Below, piece after piece: positions 33,184 through 41,869 of a stretch of DNA of 64,000 nt. The stretch spans positions 3,313,772-3,377,771 of the forward strand of contig NZ_RDBP01000012.1 in assembly GCF_008042045.1 (NCBI RefSeq), in the 5' to 3' direction. The notes beneath the pieces were generated by a model, which did not search any database, was not told where the DNA came from, and saw only the letters and a program-made list of their open reading frames with translations. Position 1 is the stretch's first letter. Every line of letters starts with the position of its first letter. This DNA comes from Streptomyces sp. T39 (lineage in GTDB: Bacteria > Actinomycetota > Actinomycetes > Streptomycetales > Streptomycetaceae). A program made the translations under genes and the position numbers.

Positions 33184-34221
33184 ATGGACCCCGTCGAAGC
33201 ACTGGAGCGCGTGGCGTTCCTGCTGGAACGCTCCCGCGCCGAGACCTACCGCGTGCGCGCCTTCCGGACGGCCGCCGCCGTACTCGCCGGCCTGGGCCCC
33301 GAGGAGACAGCCCGCCGCACCGAGGCCGGAACCCTGGTGCGGATCAAGGGCGTCGGGCCGAAGACGGCCCAGGTGGCCGAGGAGGCGCTCGCCGGGCGGA
33401 CGCCCGCCTACCTGCGCCGGCTGGAGGACGAGGCGGACGCCACGCCGCTGGCGGAGGGCGGTGAAGGGCTGCGCGCCGCCCTGCGCGGCGACTGCCACCT
33501 GCACTCCGACTGGTCCGACGGGGGCAGCCCCGTCGAGGAGATGGGACGCACCGCGGCACGCCTGGGACACGAGTGGGCCGTGCTGACCGACCACTCGCCC
33601 AACCTCACCGTCGCGAACGGGCTGAGCGCCGAGCGGCTGCGCGAACAACTGGACCTCGTCGAACGGCTCAACGACACCTGGGCGCCGTTCCGCCTGCTCA
33701 CCGGGATCGAGTGCGACATCCTGCCCGACGGCACCCTCGACCAGGACCCCGAACTGCTCGACCGGCTCGACGTCGTGGTGGCCTCGGTCCACTCCAAACT
33801 CCGCATGGACGCGGCTTCGATGACCCGCCGGATGGTCGCCGCGGTCTCCAACCCCCTGACCGACGTCCTCGGCCACTGCACCGGCCGGCTCGTCACCGGC
33901 GGGCGGGGCACCCGGCCGGAATCCTCCTTCGACGCCGACGAGGTCTTCGCCGCCTGCGCCGAGCACGGCACCGCCGTCGAGATCAACTCCCGCCCCGAGC
34001 GCCGGGATCCGCCCCTGCGTCTGCTGCGCCGCGCGGTCGCCGCGGGCACCCTCTTCGCCGTCGACACCGACGCCCACGCCCCGGGCCAGCTCGACTGGCA
34101 GATCATCGGCTGCGACCGCGCGGAGCGCTGCGAGGTGCCCGCGGAACGGGTGGTCACCACCTGGACGGCCGACGCCCTGGCCGAATGGACCCGCACCCGC
34201 CGCCCGCCCGGCGACCGGTGA
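33184..34221 (+). CDS. PHP domain metal-dependent phosphoesterase with N-terminal HhH (PolX C-terminal-like)
   Basis: A 345-aa protein. Residues about 1-85 resemble the helix-hairpin-helix part of family X polymerases (TLVRIKGVGPKTAQVAEEAL). Residues 100-345 are a PHP phosphoesterase with metal motifs DCHLHSDWSDGG, LTDHSPN, GIECDIL, VVASVHSK, LGHCTGRL and DTDAHAP. There is no nucleotidyltransferase domain, so it resembles PolX lacking the polymerase. Likely a DNA 3'-end processing or phosphoesterase enzyme. The ATG at 33184 follows GGAGGTGACG; a GTG two codons earlier lies inside the ribosome-binding site. Confidence 0.9.
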   Translation: MDPVEALERVAFLLERSRAETYRVRAFRTAAAVLAGLGPEETARRTEAGTLVRIKGVGPKTAQVAEEALAGRTPAYLRRLEDEADATPLAEGGEGLRAALRGDCHLHSDWSDGGSPVEEMGRTAARLGHEWAVLTDHSPNLTVANGLSAERLREQLDLVERLNDTWAPFRLLTGIECDILPDGTLDQDPELLDRLDVVVASVHSKLRMDAASMTRRMVAAVSNPLTDVLGHCTGRLVTGGRGTRPESSFDADEVFAACAEHGTAVEINSRPERRDPPLRLLRRAVAAGTLFAVDTDAHAPGQLDWQIIGCDRAERCEVPAERVVTTWTADALAEWTRTRRPPGDR

Positions 34222-34365
34222 ACACCCGTCCCCGGAGGGCCGGCGCAGAGGGCGGAAAAAACCGGTGGCACCCGCCGGTGGGGAGCGGCTAACGTGTGCA
34301 CCGTTGTGAGGGGGCGGCCCGGTGCCGCCACCCTGTGAGCCGACAAGGACCAGGAGGTGTGACCG

Positions 34366-34437
34366 ATGGCTGTCATGGCGACGGGCGCTGCCCGCATCCG
34401 AGAGACCGTCAATTCCACCTCCGTGGCCGCCGGCTGA
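34366..34437 (+). CDS. 23-aa upstream ORF before rsgA
   Basis: The peptide MAVMATGAARIRETVNSTSV-AAG is preceded by CAGGAGGTGTGACCG, the strongest ribosome-binding site in this part of the window. It ends 61 nt before the TTG start of rsgA. It has no known homologue that I recognise. Given the poor initiation signals of rsgA, it may be a regulatory upstream ORF. The rest of the 277-bp gap contains a possible -10 (TAACGT, 34290-34295). Confidence 0.55.
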   Translation: MAVMATGAARIRETVNSTSVAAG

Positions 34438-34498
34438 CCACCACCTCACCGCGCCGTACCTTCGGCGCCGCCGGGGCCACCCCTGTGAAGGGCACCCC

Positions 34499-35602
34499 TT
34501 GAACTCCTCTGCTTCCGCAGACCTGTACTCGCACACGCTCACCGCCTACGGCTGGGACGACGCCTGGGCGGACGCGTTCACCCCCTACACCGAGCGCGGC
34601 CTGCTGCCCGGCCGCGTCGTCCGGGTCGACCGCGGCCGCTGCGACGTCGTCACCCCGGTCGGCACCGTCCACGCCGACACCGAGTTCGTCACCCCGCACG
34701 ACCCGCTGCGCGTCGTGTGCACCGGTGACTGGGTCGCCGTGGACGCCGGCGGCGACCCGCAGTACGCCCGGGCCGTGCTGCCGCGCCGCACCGCGTTCGC
34801 GCGCTCCACCTCCTCCAAGCGCTCCGAGGGCCAGATCCTCGCGGCCAACGTCGACCACGCGGTGGTCTGCGTCTCGCTCGCCGTCGAACTCGACCTCGGC
34901 CGCATCGAGCGTTTCCTCGCCCTCGCCTGGGAGAGCGGCGCCGAACCGCTCGTCGTGCTCACCAAGGCGGATCTCGTCCCCGACGTCACCGGTCTGTCGT
35001 ACCTGGTGCAGGACGTCGAGACCGCGGCGCCCGGTGTCCAGGTGCTCCCCGTGAGCTCCGCCACGGGGGAGGGCGTCGAGGTGCTGGCCGCGATCCTGTC
35101 GGGCGGCACCAGCGTGCTGCTGGGCGTCTCCGGCGCCGGCAAGTCGACCCTGGCCAACCTGCTGCTGGGGGAGGACGTCATGGACGTCCAGGCCACCCGG
35201 GAGACCGACGGCAAGGGCCGGCACACCACCACCACCCGCAATCTGCTGGTCCTGCCGGGCGGGGGAGTCCTCATCGACACCCCGGGTGTGCGGGGCGTCG
35301 GCCTGTGGGACGCGGCGGCCGGCGTCGGCCAGGTCTTCGCCGAGGTCGAGGAGCTCGCCGGCCGGTGCCGCTTCCACGACTGCGCGCATGTGGCGGAGCC
35401 GGGCTGCGCCGTCCTCGCCGCGGTCGAGGACGGCACCCTGTCCGACCGCCGGCTGGAGAGCTACCGCAAGCTGCTCCGCGAGAACCGGCGGATCGTCGCC
35501 AAGACGGACGCCCGGATGCGGGCGGAGATGCGCCGCGACTGGAAGCTCCGCGGCGCGGAGGGCAAGGCGGCGATGGAGGCCAAACGCGGACGCGTGCGCT
35601 GA
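34499..35602 (+). CDS. rsgA: ribosome small subunit-dependent GTPase RsgA
   Basis: A 367-aa circularly permuted GTPase acting in late 30S maturation. An OB-fold lies at residues about 35-85 (GLLPGRVVRVDRGRCDVVTP). The permuted motifs are G4 VVLTKADLV, G5 VSSATGEG, G1 GVSGAGKSTLANLL, switch KGRHTTTTRNLL and G3 DTPGVRGVG. A C-terminal zinc knuckle holds CRFHDCAHVAEPGC. The domain starts too early for any downstream ATG, so the TTG at 34499 (preceded by GAAGGGC) is the best start. GTPase activity needs the 30S subunit. Confidence 0.92.
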   Translation: MNSSASADLYSHTLTAYGWDDAWADAFTPYTERGLLPGRVVRVDRGRCDVVTPVGTVHADTEFVTPHDPLRVVCTGDWVAVDAGGDPQYARAVLPRRTAFARSTSSKRSEGQILAANVDHAVVCVSLAVELDLGRIERFLALAWESGAEPLVVLTKADLVPDVTGLSYLVQDVETAAPGVQVLPVSSATGEGVEVLAAILSGGTSVLLGVSGAGKSTLANLLLGEDVMDVQATRETDGKGRHTTTTRNLLVLPGGGVLIDTPGVRGVGLWDAAAGVGQVFAEVEELAGRCRFHDCAHVAEPGCAVLAAVEDGTLSDRRLESYRKLLRENRRIVAKTDARMRAEMRRDWKLRGAEGKAAMEAKRGRVR

Positions 35603-35899
35603 GCCGCGCGGGCGCGGCCGCCGCCGGGGAGACGGGCCCCCGGGGCCGCTGCCGGACACCGTGCGCGCCGCCGGTCCCCGGACCGCGCGGCGCACACGGC
35701 CGGCGTGCCGTGGCGCTCGCGAGGCGCCGATGCGCCGTCGTGGTCGCCCGGGTGGCACCGGGCACGCGGGGGCGTGCGGCCCGCCCTCGGGACCGCCACC
35801 GGACAGCGGCGGTCCCCCGTGCTCTCAGGGCCCGCCGCGGCACGCCAGGCCCCCGGGCCCGGGCCCGCCGCCGCCCGTCGGCCGTGCGACGGCCTCCAG

Positions 35900-36275
35900 G
35901 AACACGGCTGGTGCGCCGGGGCGGTCCCGCGGGTCCGGGTGCGGGGTTGGTGTGTCGTGGCGGTCTCGCGGGTCCGGGTGCGGGGCTGGTGTGTCGTGGC
36001 GGTCTCGCGGGTCCGGGTGCGGGGCTGGTGTGTCGTGGCGGTCTCGCGGTCCGGGCGCACGGCCGGTGTGTCGTGGCCGTCCCGCGGATCCCGCGCACGG
36101 CCGGTGCGCCGTGGCCGTCCCGCGTGTCCGGGCGCACGGCTGGCACGCTGGGGCCGTCCCGCGGGTCCGGGCGCACGGCTGGTGTGTCGTGGCCGTCCCG
36201 CGGGTCCGGGTGCGGGGCCGGTGTGCCGTCGTGGCCCCGTGAGACGGCCGCACGGCCGGTGTGCCGCGGTCCCGA
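35900..36275. repeat. minisatellite of eight to nine 38-42-bp units
   Basis: Units of mostly 39 bp, for example GTCTCGCGGGTCCGGGTG followed by CGGGGCTGGTGTGTCGTGGCG. The first three full units (from 35924) are nearly identical; later ones diverge (38, 38, 39, 39, 42 bp). Because 39 is divisible by three, long spurious frames with 13-residue repeats appear on both strands. It dominates the 700-bp gap between rsgA and the DUF456 gene; nothing gene-like was seen in 35603-35900. Confidence 0.92.
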
Positions 36276-36303
36276 AGGCCCCCGGGGCCTTCCGCGCCGC
36301 GTG

Positions 36304-36786
36304 TCAGCCGCGCAGGGTGACCGTCACCCACGCCCCCACGACCAGCAGGCACCCGAACAGCTCCACCAGCACGCTGGTGCCGGCCGCGCGCATCACGGCG
36401 CGGGTGGAGGCCCGCGCCTGGCCGTGGCCGCCGAGGCGGCGGCGTTCGCAGAGGTAGATCCCGCCGACGAAGCCGGGAACCGCACCCACCACCGGAAGCA
36501 GGACGAACCCGGCCAGCGCGCCCACCCCCGCCCAGACGGCCGTCCGGCGGGTGATCCCCACCCCGCGCAGCCGGCGCGGCGGCAGCAGCCACACCACGAC
36601 CTGGTTGATCAGCAGCACGGCCGTCGCGCCCACCAGCAGCGCCCACGCCGTCCCGGTCAGCTCGTGCATGGCCCACCACAGGACGGCGGCCCACACCAGC
36701 CACGGCCCGGGCACGCCCGGCACCAGCACCCCCAGCAGACCCAGCAGCATCACCCCGCCGGCCATCAGCAGCTGCCACACGCCCAT
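36304..36786 (-). CDS. DUF456 family membrane protein
   Basis: A 160-aa integral membrane protein of the DUF456 family. Segments: WQLLMAGGVMLLGLLGVLVP, GPWLVWAAVLWWAMHEL, ALLVGATAVLLINQVVVWLL, AVWAGVGALAGFVLLPVVG and VELFGCLLVVGAWVTVTL. A glycine-rich loop (VPGFVGGIYLCERRRLGG) is typical. Function unknown. The gene begins 17 bp after the stop of the LuxR regulator on the same strand and may be cotranscribed with it; a hexamer CACGCT sits six bases before the ATG. Confidence 0.88.
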   Translation of the reverse strand: MGVWQLLMAGGVMLLGLLGVLVPGVPGPWLVWAAVLWWAMHELTGTAWALLVGATAVLLINQVVVWLLPPRRLRGVGITRRTAVWAGVGALAGFVLLPVVGAVPGFVGGIYLCERRRLGGHGQARASTRAVMRAAGTSVLVELFGCLLVVGAWVTVTLRG

Positions 36787-36803
36787 CTGCCCAGCGTGCA
36801 GGA

Positions 36804-37805
36804 TCAGTCGCGTCCCCGCAGGTCGCGGGCTACCCAGCCGCGCGCGTACGCGTGCCAGCCCAGCTGCAGCCGGGTCGTGACGCCGGTCAGCTCCATGAGG
36901 CCCTTCACCCGGCGCTGCACCGTGCGCAGTCCCAGGTCCAGCTGCTTGGCCACGCTCGCGTCCGTCATGCCCGCGAGGAGCAGCGAGAGGATCTGGAGGT
37001 CCGTCGCGTCCGGGACGGCGTCCGCGTCCTCGGCGACGGAGTCGCCGCCCGCGGTCAGCCGCAGCGGCAGCGACTCCCGCCACACCGCCTCGAAGAGGCC
37101 CATCAACGACTCCAGCAGGCCGCTGGCGTGCACCACCAGTGCCGCCGGTTCCGCCCCGCGGCCGGTCAGCGGCACCATGGCGAGCGAGCGGTCCGCGACG
37201 ACGAGCTTGGTGGGGACCCGGTCGGCCACCCTGACCTGCTCGTCCCGGCCGAGCGCCGCCGAGAGTTCGGTGATGCCGTCCGGCATGGTCAGCACCTCGC
37301 GCTCGACCACCACCCGGTACGACACGCCGCGCCCGGCCGCCTTCTCCTCGGCCTCGTTGTCCATGCCGCTGACCGCGATCGGCTTGCCGGTCACCAGGGC
37401 GCAGACCTCCTCCGTGGCCCCCAGCTGCAACTGCACGAACCGGTGGGTCACCGCGCTCGCCCCGGTCACCACCTCCACCAGGTCGTGCACCGCCGGCTCG
37501 GCCGACTCGGCCCGGTACTCCTCCGCCAGCAGCACCGCCGCGAGCTCCGCCTGCTCCAGCTCATGGCGCTGCTGTGTCAGCAGCGCGCCGAGGGCCACGC
37601 CCGGCGGCGCCGCCACCCAGCGCCCGGTGCGGGCCGACGACTGGGCCGCCAGCCCCTGCTGTTCCAGCCGGCGCAGCGCCCGCTCGGTCTCCGGCTCCGG
37701 CAGCGCCAGCCGGTGCGCGAGATCGGTGATCTCCGCCGCACCCAGCGCGACCAGTGCGCGGTAGGCGGTCTCCTGCCGTTCGTCGAGACCTATCGCTCCC
37801 AGCAC
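36804..37805 (-). CDS. LuxR-type regulator with N-terminal TrmB-like winged helix
   Basis: A 333-aa regulator. The N-terminus (LGAIGLDERQETAYRALVAL, AAEITDLAHRLALPEPETER) is a TrmB-like winged helix. A middle sensor region follows. The C-terminal LuxR/GerE helix-turn-helix is DLQILSLLLAGMTDASVAKQ then LDLGLRTVQRRVKGLMEL. The GTG at 37805 follows GGGGAGGGGCACT. It is divergent from the giant subtilase gene. Regulators of this architecture beside secreted peptidase genes recur in Streptomyces, so control of that gene is a fair inference. Confidence 0.88.
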   Translation of the reverse strand: MLGAIGLDERQETAYRALVALGAAEITDLAHRLALPEPETERALRRLEQQGLAAQSSARTGRWVAAPPGVALGALLTQQRHELEQAELAAVLLAEEYRAESAEPAVHDLVEVVTGASAVTHRFVQLQLGATEEVCALVTGKPIAVSGMDNEAEEKAAGRGVSYRVVVEREVLTMPDGITELSAALGRDEQVRVADRVPTKLVVADRSLAMVPLTGRGAEPAALVVHASGLLESLMGLFEAVWRESLPLRLTAGGDSVAEDADAVPDATDLQILSLLLAGMTDASVAKQLDLGLRTVQRRVKGLMELTGVTTRLQLGWHAYARGWVARDLRGRD

Positions 37806-37990
37806 AGTGCCCCTCCCCGGACGTGCCCCTGTGGCCGCCGTGGCGGAAATCGGCCACGGCGCAAACCCGCCGCGCAACATCATCCCTGCATCACCCGCTC
37901 CTCTGCCAATGTGGCGCCACCGCAGCACCAACAGCCTCCGGCAGCTGGGCCTTTGTACCCGTTTGCTGCTGGTTTCGGAATGGGAGAGCG

Positions 37991-40900
37991 ATGCGTCCGA
38001 TATCGCGTACGGCACTGGGAGCGGCCACCGCCGCCGCCCTCGCCGTCAGCGCCCTCGCGCCGGTGGCCGCCGCCGGCCCGCAGCGCGACGCGGCCGGCCG
38101 GCCCCCGCTGACGGGCAGCGAGGCCGCCGCCCGCCAGGACGGCGGGCAGGCCACCGTCACGCTGGTCACCGGCGACCGGGTGCTGGTCACCCACGATGCC
38201 GCCGGCCGCCCCGCGGCCGCCGTGCTGCCCCGCCCCGACGGCACCACCCCCGTCGTGCAGACCCGCACCTCGGGAGACGACCTGTACGTCTACCCCGAGG
38301 CCGCGGCCCCCGCGCTCGCCGCCGGGCGGGTCGACGAACAGCTGTTCAACGTCACCGGACTGATCCGACAGGGCTACGACGACGCAGGGACCGACACCCT
38401 CCCGCTCATCGCCACCTACGGCGACGGCGTCGCCCGCACCGCGCCCGCCACCCCGCGCGGTGCCCGCCGCGGCCCCGTCCTCGACGCGGTGGACGGCGTC
38501 GCGCTCACGGCGGACAAGGACACCGCCGCCGACTTCTGGGCCGACATCACCGGCACCCGTTCCCGCGCCGCGGACGGCCTGCAGAAGCTGTGGCTCGACC
38601 GCAAGGTCGAGGCCGCCCTGGACCGCTCGGTCCACCAGATCGGCGCCGACCTCGCCTGGGCGTCCGGCTACGACGGCAAGGGCACCAGGGTCGCCGTGCT
38701 CGACACCGGCGTGGACGCCGAACACCCCGACCTCACGGGCCGGGTGAGCGTCGCCGAGAACTTCACCGACTCCGCGGGCCCGGACGACCGGCAGGGCCAC
38801 GGCACCCACGTCGTCTCCACCGTCGGCGGATCCGGCGCCGCGAGCGACGGCCGGAACAAGGGCGTCGCGCCCGCCGCCGACCTGATCAGCGGCAAGGTGC
38901 TCGACGACTCGGGATCCGGCGCCGCCTCGTGGATCATCGCGGGCATGCAGTGGGCCGTCGACCAGAAGGCCGACGTCGTCTCCATGAGCCTCGGCAGCGC
39001 CGAACCGACCGACTGCACGGACCCCATGAGCGTCGCCGCGCAGGAGCTCGCCAGGACCCACGAGGACACGCTCTTCGTCGTGGCGGCCGGCAACACCGGA
39101 CCCGCCTCCGGCACCGTCTCCTCACCCGGCTGCGCCCCCGGCGTCCTCACCGTCGGAGCCGTCGACCGCGACGACAGCACCGCCCCGTTCTCCAGCCGCG
39201 GACCCGCGATCGTCACCCACACCCTCAAGCCGGAGATCGCCGCTCCCGGCGTCGCGATCTCCGCCGCGTCGGCCGGCGGCCGCGGCGTGTACGCCTACCG
39301 CTCGATGTCCGGCACCTCCATGGCCACCCCGCACGTCGCGGGGGCCGCCGCCCTCGTCAAGCAGCGCCACCCGGAGTGGAACGCCGCGCGCATCAAGGCC
39401 GCGCTCGTCTCGTCGGCCCGCTCGGGCGTGCCCGGCGACGTCCGGGAGACCGGCGGCGGGCGGCTGGACGTCAGGGCAGCCGTGGACACCACGGTCACCG
39501 GCGCGTCCGCCGTCCAGGGCGGCTCCTTCGCCTGGCCGCAGCACGGCAGCGACCGCACCACGGTCGGCGTCCCCTACACCAACCACGGCGACCGGCCGGT
39601 CACCCTGGACCTCGCCGTGCGCGCCCTCACCGGCAACGACGGATCCGCCGTCCGCGGCGCGCTCGCCCGGCTCGGCGCGCGCGAGGTCACCGTCCCGGCC
39701 GGCGCCACCGTCACCGTGCCGCTCACCCTCGACCCCTCGGTGCGGGTCGACCGCGCCCAGTACGGGGACATCACCGGCCGCGTCGTCGCCACCGCACGCG
39801 GGGTCGCCGTCTCCACCCCGTTCGCGCTGTACGTCGAACCGGAGACCGTCACGCTGCGCGTGAAGCTCCTCGACCGGGCGGGCCGGCCCGCCGAGGGCGT
39901 CTCCTCGCTCGACGTCGTCGGAACCGACACCTCCACCGGCGAGCGCCGCTTCAACGACGGCGCCGCGGACCAGGTCTACCGCCTGCGCCCCGGCTCCTAC
40001 TTCCTGTCCTCCTACGTCGAGTCCGCCGACGGCACCCTGTCCTACCTCGGCAGGCCCCAGACCGAGATCACCGAGGACACCACCGTCGTCCTCGACGCCC
40101 GCCGGGCCCACCGGCTGCGCATCGCCACCGACCGGCCCTCCGAGAGCCGCAGCACCACCCTGGCCTTCTCCCGCACCTGGGACGACACCTGGCTGCACGC
40201 CGGCACCCTCACCGGCAACCGGCTCGCCCGCGGCTTCTACGCCGACGTCCAGGGGCGGGCGAAGGACGGCGGATTCGAATTCGCCAGCCACTGGCGCGCC
40301 TACGCCCCCCTCGTCGAGAGCCTGAAGGCCGTCCCGGGACCGGAACTGCACCCCGTCGCCGCGAGCGTCGGCTCCGTCAACCTCGACGGCACCGGCGAGG
40401 CGCAGGTCGCCGATGCGGGCACCGGCACCCCCGAGGAGCTCCAGGCCGCGGGCGTCCGGGGCAGGTTCGCCCTGATCCGCCTGCCCGACGGCAGCGCGAG
40501 CGCCACCACCGCCGCACGCAACGCCAAGGCCGCGGGCGCGGTGGCGGCCCTCGTGCACCGCGCCGCCCCCGGCGCGTGGCTCCCGTCCACCGGCTTCGGC
40601 ACCGCACCCCACCCCGTCCTCGGGATCGAGGCCGAGGAAGCCGAGGCCCTGCTCGCGGCCCTGGCGGACGGGCCCGTGACGCTGCGCTGGAAGGCGACGG
40701 CCCGCAGCCCCTACGTCTACAACCTGGTGCAGCCGGAGGACGGTCCCGTCACCTCCGCGCGCACCTACCGGGTGCGGGACGCGAAGCTCGGCAGGAACGA
40801 GTCCACGTACCACGCGATGGGCGTCGGCGCCGACTTCAGCGACGGAGTCCTCGCGCAGCGGCCCGACGGCGCGACCGTGTCCCTGTCCGGATTCGACCTG

Positions 40901-41734
40901 GTCGGGGTGCCGGGCACCCGCACCGAGTTCCACTCGCCCGGCGACACCCGCTACCAGCACCACGTCGCCTCCAGCTTCCCCTGGGGCGAGCTCATGACGG
41001 ACACCGCGCGCACCTACCGCGCGGGCTCGGTCCGGGACGAGTCCTGGTACGGAGGGGTCCTGCGGCCCGCCGCACCGCGCGGCGCCGACGGCGGCCTCGC
41101 GCTCGCCGGCGAACGGCAGGGCAACCTGGTCGGCGTCGCCCCCGCGATGTGGTCGGACACCGAACACGCGGCGCAGCAAGGGTCGTTCGGCGACATCGGA
41201 AGCATGCGACTGGTGCGCAACGGCGAGGAGATAGGGCAGACTGGATACCCGTTCGGGGTCTTCGAGGTCCCGGCGGAGGACGGCTCGTACGAACTCTCCC
41301 TCACCCAGATGAAGATCGGACAGCCGGCCGCGGTCTGGAAGCGCTCGACACAGGCGCAGACGACCTGGAGGTTCCGTTCCCGTCTCGACGAGAACGTGCA
41401 CTCACAAGGGATCCCCCTGCTGTTCCCGGGATACGGTCTCCCGGAGGACGGCCTCAAGACCGTCGCCGCGCGCGACGGACAGCGGATCGCACTCGGCGTC
41501 ACCGGCCACGCGGGCTACGAACCCGGCGCCCTGACCGCCGCGAAGCTGTCGTACTCGTACGACGGCGGTGAGACCTGGACCGAGGCGGTCACCCAGCGGC
41601 GGAACGGCACCTGGAGCGCCACCGTGAACCACGCGGGCGCGACGGGCGAGCAGGTCACGCTGAAGACCGAACTGGCGGATGCCAAGGGCAACTCCGTCAC
41701 CCAGCTCGTGGTCGGCGCATACGCCGTGCGCTGA
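37991..41734 (+). CDS. large multidomain secreted S8 peptidase
   Basis: A 1247-aa subtilase. Residues 1-29 are a signal peptide (MRPISRTALGAATAAALAVS, ending VAAAG). A prodomain runs to about residue 215. The catalytic domain has D238 (VAVLDTGVDAEHPDL), H270 (GHGTHVVST) and S443 (SMSGTSMATPHVAG), with oxyanion Asn368 (AAGNTGP). It is followed by beta-sandwich domains, a PA-like insertion (RFALIRLPDG, AGAVAALVHRAAPGAW) and a C-terminal beta domain ending VTQLVVGAYAVR. GGGAGAGCG precedes the ATG. No sortase or membrane anchor, so it is released. Probably an extracellular protein-degrading enzyme. Confidence 0.93.
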   Translation: MRPISRTALGAATAAALAVSALAPVAAAGPQRDAAGRPPLTGSEAAARQDGGQATVTLVTGDRVLVTHDAAGRPAAAVLPRPDGTTPVVQTRTSGDDLYVYPEAAAPALAAGRVDEQLFNVTGLIRQGYDDAGTDTLPLIATYGDGVARTAPATPRGARRGPVLDAVDGVALTADKDTAADFWADITGTRSRAADGLQKLWLDRKVEAALDRSVHQIGADLAWASGYDGKGTRVAVLDTGVDAEHPDLTGRVSVAENFTDSAGPDDRQGHGTHVVSTVGGSGAASDGRNKGVAPAADLISGKVLDDSGSGAASWIIAGMQWAVDQKADVVSMSLGSAEPTDCTDPMSVAAQELARTHEDTLFVVAAGNTGPASGTVSSPGCAPGVLTVGAVDRDDSTAPFSSRGPAIVTHTLKPEIAAPGVAISAASAGGRGVYAYRSMSGTSMATPHVAGAAALVKQRHPEWNAARIKAALVSSARSGVPGDVRETGGGRLDVRAAVDTTVTGASAVQGGSFAWPQHGSDRTTVGVPYTNHGDRPVTLDLAVRALTGNDGSAVRGALARLGAREVTVPAGATVTVPLTLDPSVRVDRAQYGDITGRVVATARGVAVSTPFALYVEPETVTLRVKLLDRAGRPAEGVSSLDVVGTDTSTGERRFNDGAADQVYRLRPGSYFLSSYVESADGTLSYLGRPQTEITEDTTVVLDARRAHRLRIATDRPSESRSTTLAFSRTWDDTWLHAGTLTGNRLARGFYADVQGRAKDGGFEFASHWRAYAPLVESLKAVPGPELHPVAASVGSVNLDGTGEAQVADAGTGTPEELQAAGVRGRFALIRLPDGSASATTAARNAKAAGAVAALVHRAAPGAWLPSTGFGTAPHPVLGIEAEEAEALLAALADGPVTLRWKATARSPYVYNLVQPEDGPVTSARTYRVRDAKLGRNESTYHAMGVGADFSDGVLAQRPDGATVSLSGFDLVGVPGTRTEFHSPGDTRYQHHVASSFPWGELMTDTARTYRAGSVRDESWYGGVLRPAAPRGADGGLALAGERQGNLVGVAPAMWSDTEHAAQQGSFGDIGSMRLVRNGEEIGQTGYPFGVFEVPAEDGSYELSLTQMKIGQPAAVWKRSTQAQTTWRFRSRLDENVHSQGIPLLFPGYGLPEDGLKTVAARDGQRIALGVTGHAGYEPGALTAAKLSYSYDGGETWTEAVTQRRNGTWSATVNHAGATGEQVTLKTELADAKGNSVTQLVVGAYAVR

Positions 41735-41742
41735 TCACGACC

Positions 41743-41790
41743 GGTCCGCCGGGCGTCCTTCCCGTGGGGGGTTGGGCCGCCCGGCGGACC
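41743..41790 (+). terminator. terminator of the large subtilase gene
   Basis: A perfect 13-bp stem GGTCCGCCGGGCG (41743-41755) with 41778-41790, 22-nt loop, followed by CTTT, 9 bp after the stop codon. Confidence 0.75.
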
Positions 41791-41857
41791 CTTTCACCCG
41801 CCGTTTGTCGCATTGCCATTTTTCGCCGGGGTCCGTTTTCCGCGGGGCCTCGCGGTG

Positions 41858-41863
41858 GACAAT
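41858..41863 (+). promoter_or_regulatory. -10 box for leaderless PP2C-like gene
   Basis: GACAAT, then AAGGGC and the ATG at 41870. The upstream T-rich stretch (GTTTTC at 41835-41840) could serve as a poor -35 box with 17-bp spacing. Confidence 0.5.
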
Positions 41864-41869
41864 AAGGGC

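Noticed and set aside
35900..36275. Repeat array considered as CRISPR
   Set aside because: Units are contiguous with no unique spacers of constant length, and there are no cas genes.
35705..36457. Open frames with 13-residue repeats across the minisatellite
   Set aside because: They exist only because the 39-bp period is divisible by three; there is no ribosome-binding site and composition is not protein-like.
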